Below are positions 35,669 to 44,719 of a stretch of 64,000 nucleotides of DNA, piece by piece (position 1 is the first letter of the stretch; every line of letters begins with the position of its first letter). Source of the DNA: Dulcicalothrix desertica PCC 7102 (GTDB lineage Bacteria > Cyanobacteriota > Cyanobacteriia > Cyanobacteriales > Nostocaceae); contig NZ_RSCL01000007.1 of assembly GCF_003991905.1 (NCBI RefSeq), forward strand, positions 155,465-219,464. Direction: 5' to 3'. The position numbers and the translations under genes were made by a program. Under the pieces are notes generated by a model. It was not told where the DNA came from, did no database searches, and saw only the letters and a list, made by a program, of their open reading frames with translations.

Positions 35669-38656
35669 TTATTTTTCTTTATTGCTACTTTGTAGTTCAC
35701 TCTGATTTGGCTCTATTGCTTGGAATTGTTGATTTTCTAATTCTTGTATGTTGAGTTCAGCAAATGATTTTGAATTTTCATCAAGGGTAATTACTTTGCT
35801 GCCGACTGTTTTATCATTAACTAGTAATTTGTAATTGCCTTGTTGGAGCCTTTCTAGGTAATAAACTCCTGCAGTGTTGGTGACAGAAAATAATCTGACT
35901 TTGTTATCTGCTGAAACTGCTTCTACCCTGACACCACTTAGGGCTTTACCTTGGGTATCGGTGACGACTCCAGAAATTGTGTAAGCGCGCGTTAAAGGTA
36001 ATAATATTGGTGTATATGAACCAGCAATAACATCTACTGCATAAGCATCTGTTTTTACTTGCCAATCTTCTGGAAAACCTGCCGGGTCTAAGTCTAAGCG
36101 GTAAGTACCTGGATTTAAGCGTACTAAAAGGCGGTCACTTTGAGTTGTAGGTTGGAATGATTTGATAACTCGATTGTTGATATTTAATAGTGTATCTGAA
36201 TTTTCTGTGTAAAAAGCTTCTCCCGTATCATGTTTGCCATTATTGTTTTTGTCAAAGAACGCTTGAATTAACATCCCACCTTGAGTACGGAAGTTGTCGG
36301 TACGTCTTGCTTCTGGAGTAATACCGCGTTGTAACCCTAAGCTAGAAACCAAATCTAAGCTGAAACTAGCTTCGTCGGAAGTTACTGATATACCTTGATA
36401 ACGCGCGCGTAGTAACATTCCAGGTAACACAGCAGTTGATAATGAGGCAATTAGACCACTGCCTTGAGAACCAAAACCATAACCTAATTGAGTTTCCCAA
36501 AGGTAGCTACCGTCAGTTGCTCGTTGTTCGGAACGGTATCGCCAGCCAAGTGAGAGTAAATTGTCATTACTATTTTGACTACGAGTTTCATAGCCCAATA
36601 GCAACGAGTTACCCAAATTCAAAAAGCTGCTGCCTCTAGATAAATTGAAGCTAAGTTCAGATAAAGTACCAATTTCGTTACCACGTTGGTTAAGTTCCAG
36701 TTGTCCAAGACGTTGTAACCAAGTCCAGCGCCAACGATTTTGTGTATCTACGCTAACGCGCGCAAAAGTAAAGGCATTTTTGCCACTAAAGTTGACTTGC
36801 ACACCTCCTGCTGTAGCGTTGCGACTATCTGTACTAGCAAATAAACTCAAGCCAGATAATACTTGCCAATCTAAGTTGAAGCGATTTGCAAATCTATCGC
36901 GCGTGTAAGAAGCGCTTATATTACGGGTTGGGTTAAAGCGAACGTCAGCATTAATATCCCATTTATTACCACTAAGTGCAGAAACTGCTACCTGTAAAGG
37001 CAAATTTGAAGGACGGAAGAATACTTCTGCTAGTCCTCTCGCATTATCATCATAGATTCCACCAACTCCAACTGTGAGACTTTCTGATACACCCCATCTT
37101 TGAGCAATTCCACCTCGAAACTCTGAAAAACTACCTAATAAACTAGGATTTTCAAATTCGCGTCGCAAACCACCTGAGAAAACCAAAGCCGAGGCGCCTG
37201 CTGGTATTTGTCCTGGAACTACAGAATATGTTGCCTCTTGAACAATAGGTTGAGCAGTCAGGCGCCCTTCCGGGTAAAGTAAAACGCGGTAACTACTATT
37301 TAAAAATTGATTATCACTTTTAACATTTTCAAAGCGATAAATACCAGAAGAGTCAACTAAAACCTCACCAATAATACGTTCGCCAAACCCTTCAACTAAT
37401 CGAACCAATGTACCAGGTTCCGTTCTACCAGTAATAGTGCGTCCAATTTGTGCTGACTGTAAACGCTGACGAGGGTCAACAAAACCACTAGCATAAAGTT
37501 GAGGTGGTACAAACCCGTTTCGTTGAATAAATGTAAAACCCCAATAATCATTTGTACTATTACTACGCCAGAAAGTAGGCTGCGAACCAAGAATATAATC
37601 GGTTTGATTCGTTGGTCGATAAAACTGAGCTTCAGCAATTCTCCAACTTGACGAATCTTGAAAATTAGGTTGGTCTGTACGCAGAAACCAACTACCACCA
37701 AATGCACTACCAACAGCTAGTAAATCTCCCCTGTAACCAGTTGCTGTGCTTTGAGTTCCACTAGCATTAAACCTTTGCTCAATTGCCCCAAGAGAAAATG
37801 TATCTGGAAAAATACGCGGTAAGCCTTCAAGTATAATCGGTGCTTCGGATTGTGCAAATCTACCACTAGATTTACTCTGCCAAGGCACATCTAACTCGAT
37901 AGCGTACTCAATAACGTCAAATTTCGCCTTAATACCAAACAAACTATCCAAATCTTGAATTGAAAAAACCAATCCTAATTCGGGGTCAGTACGAAGCTTT
38001 TTCGGGTCGATACGAGTAACAAGACCAGGAGACCTGACTTCGATTTGACCATCTGGTAAATTTTGTAGCGAAAAGTTTAATCCTCGAACCACATCTTCAA
38101 AAGGAACCAACCAATCTCTAAAATTAACAGCCTGTGTACCATCTTCTTTTCCCCGTATCATCACGCTCGGATTAACATTACGCTTACCCAGACTTAAGCC
38201 AACCGGGAAAACACTGAAATTTTCTGATGGTGCCGTTGAGTTGGTGCTTATAGATGATTGTGAAAGTTCATTGATTTGGTTGGGTGAATTATCAGTTTTA
38301 CTTTTAATCTGAAATTCCGACTGAGAATAATTTAGTAGTTTGGTTCTCAAATTGTTAATTCTACTTAGTCGATTAGTTGAAGATACTTCTTGAGCCTGAA
38401 GTCTATTTTGACGTAACCGTTGCTGAAGAACTTGCATACTTTTTTCTCGTAAGCGTTCCCAATCAATAATTTGAGGAGGAGATTGAGTTAATGTATCTGC
38501 CGTTACTATTGCCGACTCTTCTTGGTTTCCTGCAAAAGGCTTATCAGTATTTTCACTAATTTCACCATTCGCAGCATTCGGAAGAAACAGATAGACAAAA
38601 GCTATGGTAGCTAGTAAATAGATTTTTTTAAAACTTGAATTAAGTTTAGGCAGCAT
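35669..38656 (-). CDS. Divergent outer-membrane usher
   Basis: A 995-residue exported protein (signal about 1-31, LLATIAFVYLFLPNAANG). After a polar coiled region (about 65-150), residues 150-260 form an N-terminal periplasmic domain (VFPVGLSLGKRNVNPSVMIR). Residues about 280-800 show alternating hydrophobic/polar strands typical of a beta-barrel (SYTRDRFANRFNLDWQVLSG). Near residue 405 is a plug-like Ig segment (GRTEPGTLVRLVEGFGERII). The C-terminus holds an SdrD-B-like piece (IQAFFDKNNNGKHDTGEAFY) and a carboxypeptidase-regulatory-like domain (YTISGVVTDTQGKALSGVRV). Adjacent to a PapD-like chaperone and pilin-like genes, so usher is the best call, though sequence is far from enterobacterial FimD. 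Confidence 0.7.
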   Translation of the reverse strand: MLPKLNSSFKKIYLLATIAFVYLFLPNAANGEISENTDKPFAGNQEESAIVTADTLTQSPPQIIDWERLREKSMQVLQQRLRQNRLQAQEVSSTNRLSRINNLRTKLLNYSQSEFQIKSKTDNSPNQINELSQSSISTNSTAPSENFSVFPVGLSLGKRNVNPSVMIRGKEDGTQAVNFRDWLVPFEDVVRGLNFSLQNLPDGQIEVRSPGLVTRIDPKKLRTDPELGLVFSIQDLDSLFGIKAKFDVIEYAIELDVPWQSKSSGRFAQSEAPIILEGLPRIFPDTFSLGAIEQRFNASGTQSTATGYRGDLLAVGSAFGGSWFLRTDQPNFQDSSSWRIAEAQFYRPTNQTDYILGSQPTFWRSNSTNDYWGFTFIQRNGFVPPQLYASGFVDPRQRLQSAQIGRTITGRTEPGTLVRLVEGFGERIIGEVLVDSSGIYRFENVKSDNQFLNSSYRVLLYPEGRLTAQPIVQEATYSVVPGQIPAGASALVFSGGLRREFENPSLLGSFSEFRGGIAQRWGVSESLTVGVGGIYDDNARGLAEVFFRPSNLPLQVAVSALSGNKWDINADVRFNPTRNISASYTRDRFANRFNLDWQVLSGLSLFASTDSRNATAGGVQVNFSGKNAFTFARVSVDTQNRWRWTWLQRLGQLELNQRGNEIGTLSELSFNLSRGSSFLNLGNSLLLGYETRSQNSNDNLLSLGWRYRSEQRATDGSYLWETQLGYGFGSQGSGLIASLSTAVLPGMLLRARYQGISVTSDEASFSLDLVSSLGLQRGITPEARRTDNFRTQGGMLIQAFFDKNNNGKHDTGEAFYTENSDTLLNINNRVIKSFQPTTQSDRLLVRLNPGTYRLDLDPAGFPEDWQVKTDAYAVDVIAGSYTPILLPLTRAYTISGVVTDTQGKALSGVRVEAVSADNKVRLFSVTNTAGVYYLERLQQGNYKLLVNDKTVGSKVITLDENSKSFAELNIQELENQQFQAIEPNQSELQSSNKEK

Positions 38657-38765
38657 AATTATTTAATTAATCTAAGTAGATATCGGTAATTTTCACTTTA
38701 GCTAAATATAAAAACCCCTATAAATATATAATTCCCATAAATTTCTAAAACCAAACATAAAAAAA

Positions 38766-38786
38766 GGCACAATGTGACATTGTGCC
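38766..38786 (-). terminator. Terminator downstream of the chaperone gene
   Basis: On the minus strand the palindrome GGCACAATGT / ACATTGTGCC is followed directly by a run of seven T, the pattern of an intrinsic terminator. It would end the chaperone transcript before the usher gene. The centre of the palindrome is one base, so the actual loop must open a few pairs. Confidence 0.6.
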
Positions 38787-38800
38787 CTTATAAAGCGCAT

Positions 38801-38830
38801 TGTAAAGACCGAATATATCCGGTCTTTACA
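38801..38830. repeat. Hairpin TGTAAAGACC / GGTCTTTACA
   Basis: A 10-base perfect inverted repeat with a 10-base loop, between chaperone and usher genes. It may assist termination or be a small dispersed palindrome. Confidence 0.6.
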
Positions 38831-38880
38831 TTTAGGTATTTTTCATAAATTATTAGGACTTACGCAAGTGGCACATAATA

Positions 38881-38944
38881 ACGTAGGGTGCGTGACGCCA
38901 CAAAAAAACATCAACGTAGTTATAAGACTTGTAGCGTCACGCAC
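38881..38944. repeat. GTAGGGTGCGTGACGC palindromic repeat, copy 2
   Basis: ACGTAGGGTGCGTGACGCCA at one end and GTAGCGTCACGCA at the other. It is closely similar to 24558-24623 and lies just downstream of the chaperone stop codon. Confidence 0.85.
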
Positions 38945-38962
38945 TGACTCCTGATTGTGACT

Positions 38963-39829
38963 TTACCTTCTTCCTGTAGCAGCTTGAGCAGGTACAGTCA
39001 AATTTATATTAAACCGCTGATTTTTTTTGTCCTTATCTTCACCCCATATCAACTCACCAGTTAGCTGATAAGTCCCAGGAGAAAGAGCAAGCTCATCTTT
39101 CTTTGATTGATTTAATACAATATTGCGCTCACTATCTGGAACAATGCCCATTGATGCGATTTCCCCAGTCTTAACAACAGTTGCACCTTGTTTAATAGTC
39201 CATTTAATTGTTGGATAAGCAGATGCTTTGCCAATATTGCGTACTAGCAGTTGAATTAACTTGGCTCTACTATTCCACATAGCACTATCTACCGTTAAAT
39301 TAGGACTTACATTACCTTTACGAACAAAGAAAGCAGTACCAACACGAGTAATAATTTTGGTAGTACCTCCTTTAGCATCACTAATAGATTGCTGCTTCAA
39401 GGGTTCTGTGAAAATCATTGCCCTATACTCACCATTTGGCAAATTAGGTGCCAAACGAGTGTTAAGGCGTACTCTTCTAGTTGTTCCTGGTGGAACAACC
39501 AGCTCACGTGGTGAAAATTGTAAATATGGTCTTAAGTCAGTAGGACTAGAAGATAATTGTTGGAAACCTGAATCTCGATGATATGTAAATGATTCAGCGT
39601 AAACGCGCGCACGAAAAGTTTCGCTACTAGTATTTGTGATATTAATTACACCCTGAGCTTGACCACGATTATTTTGTACCTCAATTTTCATTGGTGATAG
39701 GTTTACTTGTGCTTGAGTTGCTCTAGCCGAAAGTAAAGTCCCAGATAATGCCAAAGCTCCCAGATGGAGAACTGTATAAACAGATGAAGAAAAAACTCTG
39801 GTCTTTTCAGTAAAAAATAACATTGACAA
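38963..39829 (-). CDS. PapD-like periplasmic fimbrial chaperone
   Basis: A 288-residue protein with an N-terminal signal region (about 1-42, ending TQAQ). The mature part has two Ig-like domains. Domain 1 has VNLSPMKIEVQNNRGQAQGV, the NITNTSSETFRARVY strand and LQFSPRELVVPPGTTRRVRL, which match the G1-strand region of fimbrial chaperones. NGEYRAMIFTEP corresponds to the conserved GxYR segment. Domain 2 covers about residues 155-280 and ends in a basic tail. Such chaperones hold pilus subunits by donor-strand complementation and pass them to the usher encoded next. A terminator-like palindrome separates the two. Confidence 0.8.
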   Translation of the reverse strand: MSMLFFTEKTRVFSSSVYTVLHLGALALSGTLLSARATQAQVNLSPMKIEVQNNRGQAQGVINITNTSSETFRARVYAESFTYHRDSGFQQLSSSPTDLRPYLQFSPRELVVPPGTTRRVRLNTRLAPNLPNGEYRAMIFTEPLKQQSISDAKGGTTKIITRVGTAFFVRKGNVSPNLTVDSAMWNSRAKLIQLLVRNIGKASAYPTIKWTIKQGATVVKTGEIASMGIVPDSERNIVLNQSKKDELALSPGTYQLTGELIWGEDKDKKNQRFNINLTVPAQAATGRR

Positions 39830-40096
39830 TTCAACTCTCCAAATACATTTTTTTAATTACCTTCTTTTAAGCAAAATAACTTATACAAGCATTAATCATG
39901 CTTAAACCAAAAGTAAATGCCTCATTACTAGTTAATGATGATTAAGTTATAGCAATATTTACTGTAAATAATATCCGTATAATCTGCCTTTATAATGACT
40001 TTTAATCAAGTAATAATCTCCCATACTTTGAGGGCATGGGAGTATTACAAAGCCTTAACTAAGTAAGGTAATGGCTATTAATCGATTATTGACACA

Positions 40097-40597
40097 TTAG
40101 CTGCCAGGGGTAGCAGTAACAGTAACTTCATAAGTGTAAGTATCAGGAGCAAGTTCAGTGGCAGGTGCTGCGACAGTTGCTGTCATGTTAATGGATGCGT
40201 CTCCAGTGTCAGCTGCTGTCAGAGGAAGAGATTTCGGACCGTCACCAGCAGGGGCAGCAGGAGAAGCAACTGTTTTACTATTGATTGTTAGTACTGCTTT
40301 AGCTGTAGTATCAGTAGCACCAGCAGTTTTCAATGGGTCGCTAATGCTCAAACTTCCACCTGCACACTTTACATTAACGTATGCAGGTGTACTTGTTGTT
40401 AGCTCGCTTTTGGCTGCATTTGCAATTAAGGTTCCGGTAGTTGTGTTAGTAGCAGTAGTGGGAACCTCAACGTCACAACTAGCGGTAACACCTCCAGTAA
40501 ATATTACCTTTTCTGTTGTATCAGCCTTAGCGCTATTTACAAAACCAAAAGCACCAGCCAACATCAAAGTCGAAACAAATAAAACACGACGTAACAT
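40097..40597 (-). CDS. Probable major pilin-like subunit (spore coat U-like)
   Basis: A 166-residue secreted protein. The signal peptide is MLRRVLFVSTLMLAGAFGFV, cleaved near SAKA-DTTEK. The mature chain is Ala/Thr/Val-rich with two cysteines (TASCDVE and VKCAGG) and a closing strand TYTYEVTVTATPGS, as in spore coat U/sigma-fimbrial subunits. It is upstream of the chaperone gene on the same strand with a 267-base gap. Strong codon bias and high Ala content suggest an abundant product. Homology to the pair at 24638-25633 is visible in the cysteine positions and C-terminal strand. Confidence 0.7.
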   Translation of the reverse strand: MLRRVLFVSTLMLAGAFGFVNSAKADTTEKVIFTGGVTASCDVEVPTTATNTTTGTLIANAAKSELTTSTPAYVNVKCAGGSLSISDPLKTAGATDTTAKAVLTINSKTVASPAAPAGDGPKSLPLTAADTGDASINMTATVAAPATELAPDTYTYEVTVTATPGS

Positions 40598-41069
40598 AGT
40601 AAATCTATCCTTCTCAAAGTGTTTGTGAAATTGAACGTCAAAATGAAAATTACAACAGCAGTATGAAAACCTTACTGAATAAAAACAGGTTTAACAGGTA
40701 TTTGTAATATTTGAGTCGGTACGTGAACAGTGTCGCGTACAGAATCAGTTGATGGAAAATCTTCATATGTCAAGCTTGTTGACCAAATCCACCCTGTCGA
40801 TGCCTGCATCTGTATAACGAATGTAACTACCAAAAAGCACAACATCCACAGAAATATTACGTAAAAAACGGAATGCGTTTTGCACTCCGTTGAAATACTA
40901 CTTTGAAGTTAGTTGTGTGAAGGTTTAAGCAATATTTCTTGCTGTTTAACACAAGTTAGCGATGGCTGAAATCTTTGTGTTGCTTGGATTTTTAGAGATA
41001 TGCTGCTTTTTTTATCTGGTTTAATGCTGTTAGAGATAAGTGTATTGTCTGGTTTATTCAGTGTATTTA
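40598..41069. other. Intergenic region upstream of pilin-like gene
   Basis: About 470 bases without a convincing gene or palindromic repeat. The promoter of the major pilin-like gene is expected here; no specific boxes were identified. Confidence 0.4.
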
Positions 41070-41501
41070 CTAGGGCGTTATTGTTAAAAGAATAATGTTG
41101 TTACTTTCAGGGTGAGATGATTGTTGCTGTACTGGCGCCTCTAGGTTGGTTGTGCCAGCAGGTGCGATGTAGTTGTTTGATGTGATTGTTGGGTGTCGCT
41201 GCGCTTTACCCAACCTACTGTTTTTACTGGTGGAGGCTATGAGGGTGTTGGCGCCTGATGGTGTTGAGGTTGTGATTATAGTGATGTTGGTGGAGATGTT
41301 GGAGTTTACTGTGAATGTTATGGGAATTTTGGAGTTTAGTGTTTTTGAGTTGTTTTTGTCGGTGGCGCCGATAGTGGGGGTATTGACTGTTACTTGTGTG
41401 GGAACTGTTCCGCTGAATTCTACTTCGATGCTTTCAGCTAGGACTGCTTGAGATGTGGCTGTTAATATCAAGCTGCTGGTTGCTAGGAGACGATGAAACA
41501 T
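41070..41501 (-). CDS. Secreted pilin-like protein interrupted in frame by a repeat
   Basis: A 143-residue exported protein (signal MFHRLLATSSLILTATSQAVLA). The mature part begins ESIEVEFSGTVPTQVTVNTP, like the other pilin-like proteins, but no cysteines are present. The stretch encoded by 41188-41214 (RLGKAQRHPT) comes from a GTTGGGT...ACCCAAC palindromic repeat read in frame, which breaks the Thr/Asn-rich pattern. The C-terminus ends NIILLTITP. It is either a subunit that tolerates a loop insertion or a gene in decay. Confidence 0.6.
   Translation of the reverse strand: MFHRLLATSSLILTATSQAVLAESIEVEFSGTVPTQVTVNTPTIGATDKNNSKTLNSKIPITFTVNSNISTNITIITTSTPSGANTLIASTSKNSRLGKAQRHPTITSNNYIAPAGTTNLEAPVQQQSSHPESNNIILLTITP
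41188..41214. repeat. GTTGGGT...ACCCAAC palindrome inside a coding region
   Basis: GTTGGGT, a 13-base loop (GTCGCTGCGCTTT) and ACCCAAC. The sequence has the look of a dispersed cyanobacterial palindrome. A loosely similar AACCTAC/ACCCAAC unit lies at 51551-51585. Its length (27 bases, a multiple of three) keeps the frame. Confidence 0.75.
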
Positions 41502-41776
41502 GAGTGAGTTGTTTTTCAGTATTTTCTCTGATGATATGATATTATCCGAGGAAATACTTAATAACTATATATATATTTAGTTTTTAGTTTCGTTGTGGGT
41601 CTTGCCTGTCGCTTGTATATAGCTACCTTTCGCATACTCGAAATGGGTAGGATTTTACTTTTAGGAAGCGTGAAAATCTTAAAGATGCTTCTAACAGGGC
41701 ATGACATGAGTCAAGACTTTATTTATTTGTTTGCAGTTTAGGGGCAGGCAAGGTGCCTACCCGACATGAATTTTGG

Positions 41777-42409
41777 TTAAAAGATTTGTTCTAGTTTTCG
41801 GATGTCGCGCTGTACTTCGTCGAATAGTGATTTATTGTTGGGGTCTGTTTTTAGGGCTTTTTTCAAGTAAATTCTTGCTTTTAACCACTGCTTGTCATCT
41901 ATTAACGCGCGTCCCCATACCTGATATGAAATTGCTTGCCATTGTTTTACTTCGGGGTCTTCGGGTAAGCGTTCGGCTAGTGCTTCTGCTAGAGCTATTG
42001 CTTGAGGAAAACGTCGTTCACGGATGAAGCGCTGTAATTGTTCGTATGTTTTCCACTTTAGGCGCTTTTCAATTTCAAGTACATTTGGTGGTTGGGATTG
42101 TTTTTGTTGTGGTTCTTGCTTGGAGGGTTGCTGTGGTGGCGCCTGTTGGGTTTTAGTTTTTGGAGTTGTTGGTACAGGTGTTTTTGTTGGAACTTGGCTT
42201 GACGAAGCTGGAGTTACTGGTGGTGCTACTACTTGTAAAAGAAACTTGTAAGCTTCTGTTAGCGCAATAAATTTTTCTTTCGCTTTATTGTCATTTGGAT
42301 TGATATCAGGGTGATACTGCTGTGCGAGTTTGCGATACGAAGCTTTGATGTCGGAAAACGAGGCGCCCGACCTTAAACCTAATACGCGGTAGCAATCTAC
42401 TACATCCAT
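41777..42409 (-). CDS. J-domain protein with TPR-like C-terminus
   Basis: Start chosen at the ATG at 42409 (MDVVDCYRVLGL), which begins the J-domain directly; the frame extends 8 codons further. Residues 1-65 are a complete J-domain with the HPD tripeptide (YHPDINPN) that stimulates Hsp70/DnaK ATPase. A Pro/Gln/Thr-rich linker (about 68-110) follows. The C-terminal 95 residues are helical and TPR-like (AIALAEALAERLPEDPEVKQ, ARIYLKKALKTDPNNKSLFD). There is no Gly/Phe region or zinc finger, so this is a class C J-protein. Confidence 0.9.
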   Translation of the reverse strand: MDVVDCYRVLGLRSGASFSDIKASYRKLAQQYHPDINPNDNKAKEKFIALTEAYKFLLQVVAPPVTPASSSQVPTKTPVPTTPKTKTQQAPPQQPSKQEPQQKQSQPPNVLEIEKRLKWKTYEQLQRFIRERRFPQAIALAEALAERLPEDPEVKQWQAISYQVWGRALIDDKQWLKARIYLKKALKTDPNNKSLFDEVQRDIRKLEQIF

Positions 42410-42886
42410 CTTTAAGTCAATCACAAGCATCAATAATAGTTTACATAACCTGAAGCAGTGCTAAGTGCTGAGTACTGAGTGCTGAGTATTTATACTTGAC
42501 TCTTAACTCTTTACATATGCCTTTTGCAGGCACCATCTATTTCAGGGGAGTGTGTAAATACCTGTTAAGTACCTACATAATTAAGCTTAGAACCTGGAAC
42601 TTCATTAAAAAAGACTATTTGCTTAATTTTATAGTTTAGTCTTGACAATTTCTTCGCCCCAGAAAAATGCTTTTCCGGAAACTTCGCACCCGCATTTACA
42701 TAGCACTTATCAAGTATAAATGACTTTGACATCCGTATGAAAGCAAAATTACGCTACATATACTATAGCCTCAACCCCTTTCTTGAAAAGAGCAATCACT
42801 AAAATCGAGTATCTAATGTAATATTTATTACTAAATACAAGATTCCCGACTCTCTTAAAAAGTCGGGAATCTGGTTATAAGGTTAA
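42410..42886. other. Intergenic region with short STRR tract
   Basis: Holds a short GTGCTGA tract at about 42460-42487 and otherwise AT-rich DNA without recognisable genes. The clpP3 terminator is at its right edge. Confidence 0.5.
42841..42871 (-). terminator. Hairpin terminator after clpP3
   Basis: Perfect 11-base stem GATTCCCGACT / AGTCGGGAATC with a 9-base loop, 15 bases beyond the clpP3 stop codon. A T-rich tract follows on the minus strand. Confidence 0.75.
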
Positions 42887-43480
42887 TTAAGGACGTTCTT
42901 CGATTACTTTGTCAATCAAGCCGTAGTCTTTAGCTTCTTGTGCGGACATGAAAAAGTCACGATCCATGTCTCTTTCAATTTTTTCTAATGGTTGTCCGGT
43001 ATTGGAAGCGTAGATTCCATTGAGTTGATGGCGAATTCTGAGAATTTCGCGCGCTTCAATTTCAATATCGGTTGCTTGTCCGCGTGTACCACCACTTGGT
43101 TGGTGAATCATGATACGCGAATGTGGCAATGCTAAACGCTTACCTTTGGCGCCACCTGCAAGCAAGAATGAACCCATTGAAGCAGCTAAACCGACACAAA
43201 TCGTTACAACATCAGATTTAATATGTTGCATTGTGTCATAAATCATCAACCCGGATGTTACCATCCCACCTGGAGAATTTATATATAAAGAAATATCTTT
43301 ACCAGGGTCTTCCGAATCAAGATACAGCATTACTGCTACGATTTGGTTGGCAATTTCATCGTCAATATCGCGTGGTAAGAAAATAACGCGCTCACGATAA
43401 AGACGATTATAAATATCAACCCACTGTGTATATTGTTCCCCCGGCATCCGGTAAGGAACTTTTGGAACACCTATAGGCAT
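42887..43480 (-). CDS. clpP3: ATP-dependent Clp protease proteolytic subunit
   Basis: A 197-residue ClpP with a complete triad: Ser101 in [11 protein letters not shown], His126 in [10 protein letters not shown] and Asp175 in [10 protein letters not shown]. It lies downstream of clpR in the same direction, the arrangement seen for clpR-clpP3 in other cyanobacteria, where the two subunits form a mixed core that partners ClpC. The number 3 is therefore assigned from context. A GTGCTGA heptamer array lies between the two genes. Confidence 0.95.
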   Translation of the reverse strand: MPIGVPKVPYRMPGEQYTQWVDIYNRLYRERVIFLPRDIDDEIANQIVAVMLYLDSEDPGKDISLYINSPGGMVTSGLMIYDTMQHIKSDVVTICVGLAASMGSFLLAGGAKGKRLALPHSRIMIHQPSGGTRGQATDIEIEAREILRIRHQLNGIYASNTGQPLEKIERDMDRDFFMSAQEAKDYGLIDKVIEERP

Positions 43481-43506
43481 TTTATGTAACTCCTGTATGA
43501 ATAGTT

Positions 43507-43660
43507 ATGAGTGCTGAGTGCTGAGTGCTGAGTGCTGAATGCTGAGTGCTGAGTGCTGAGTGCTGAGTAGGTGGATAGTTTTTAATATAAAACTTGTAAC
43601 TATTAACTCTTAACTCAAATTCTATTTACTCAGCACTCAGCACTTTCTACTCAGCACTTA
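43507..43660. repeat. STRR heptamers in inverted arrangement between clpR and clpP3
   Basis: Forward GTGCTGA units at about 43507-43566 and reversed units (CTCAGCA) at about 43629-43656. The two arms could pair into a long stem between two genes normally co-transcribed. Confidence 0.9.
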
Positions 43661-44323
43661 TTAGAGGACGCTAGCAGGGATTGGGGGATTGGCAAGTTCT
43701 TCTTTCTCGAATACTCGGTCAATTAATCCATATTCCACAGCTTGGTGAGGTGTCATATAGAAAAGACGATCCATGTCCTTCTCGATTCTCTGCTTGGTTT
43801 GCCCTGTAGTAGTCGAGAGGATATCGACCATAGTGGCTTTGTTTGCCAGCACTTCTTTGGCACGAATTTGAATATCTGTGGCTTGACCTTGAGCATAGCT
43901 CTTGGGCTGGTGCAGTATAATCGTAGAGTGGGGCAACGAGGCACGACAGCCTTTTGTACCTGCACTGAGGAGCATAGCCGACATACCCATTGCTGAACCA
44001 ATACAAATGGTATGGATAGGCGGTTTTATGTACTTCATTGTGTCATATATGGCAAAGGCTTCTGTTTCAAAGCCAACTGGTTCGCCACTATAACCAGAGG
44101 TGCCAGTCGAGTTGATGTAAATTTTAATTGGCTTTTCGGGGTCGTCTGATTGCAAGAACAGCAGTTCGGCAACTATAAGTTCCGTCACAGCAGGTACCAG
44201 CGGCATTCCGAGATAGACAATTCGCTCCTTCAACAAAAGAGACGGTAAATCTGGTGGCGGTGTGCGGTAAGAGTTATCGCCGTAATAAGGGGCTTGCACA
44301 GCCTTGATGGGGTAAGAATCCAT
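43661..44323 (-). CDS. clpR: ClpR, inactive ClpP-like subunit
   Basis: A 220-residue ClpP homologue. The position of the catalytic serine is Gly113 (IGSAMGMSAMLL), while the histidine region (TIILHQPKSYAQGQ) is retained, and a cyanobacterial ClpR-type insertion TSGYSGEPVGFE follows NSTG. ClpR subunits combine with ClpP3 in a heptameric ring of the essential ClpC-dependent protease. The upstream region is shared with the divergent VWA gene. Confidence 0.94.
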   Translation of the reverse strand: MDSYPIKAVQAPYYGDNSYRTPPPDLPSLLLKERIVYLGMPLVPAVTELIVAELLFLQSDDPEKPIKIYINSTGTSGYSGEPVGFETEAFAIYDTMKYIKPPIHTICIGSAMGMSAMLLSAGTKGCRASLPHSTIILHQPKSYAQGQATDIQIRAKEVLANKATMVDILSTTTGQTKQRIEKDMDRLFYMTPHQAVEYGLIDRVFEKEELANPPIPASVL

Positions 44324-44719
44324 AGCAACTGTTGCCTGAGATAATGCCGTTAACTGTAATACATCCTAACGCACGTCTCAGGTCAACAGGAGGTGTGGAT
44401 TTCTCGATAATCTCGCTAATCTCTCGTTAATCTATATATAGTCCTTGGTTATTTAGTTTATTGTTGTTGGTTTTTTCAAAAAACAGAACTCTAGTACTGA
44501 TATTTACTATTATTTACTAGTTACTAAGTATTAACCATTAACTGTTGACTATCAACCATTGGCTATAAAAGAAACCGGGTTTCTATACAAAATTGTTATT
44601 CATATTACAAGTTATCAACTCAGAAACCCGGTTTCTAAGTCTTGTTCTAACTTTTCCGTAGCAATTACACTGGCTACTGAAGTTAATTATAAACACGTGT
44701 CGCCGGGATAAAACGATTT
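44324..44719. other. Divergent intergenic region, clpR / VWA gene
   Basis: About 396 bases. Near clpR are three imperfect TAATCTCGC-like direct repeats (44404-44433), possible operator sequence. The inverted repeat at 44570-44636 occupies the rest. Confidence 0.45.
44570..44636. repeat. Inverted repeat of AGAAACCGGGTTTCT arms
   Basis: Perfect 15-base arms (44570-44584 and 44622-44636) separated by 37 bases. Each arm is itself nearly palindromic. This is a typical dispersed cyanobacterial palindrome. Confidence 0.85.

Noticed and set aside
40158..40628. 156-codon plus-strand frame opposite the pilin-like gene
   Set aside because: It mirrors the Ala/Thr/Val-rich composition of the minus-strand gene, which has a proper signal peptide and paralogues; a shadow frame.
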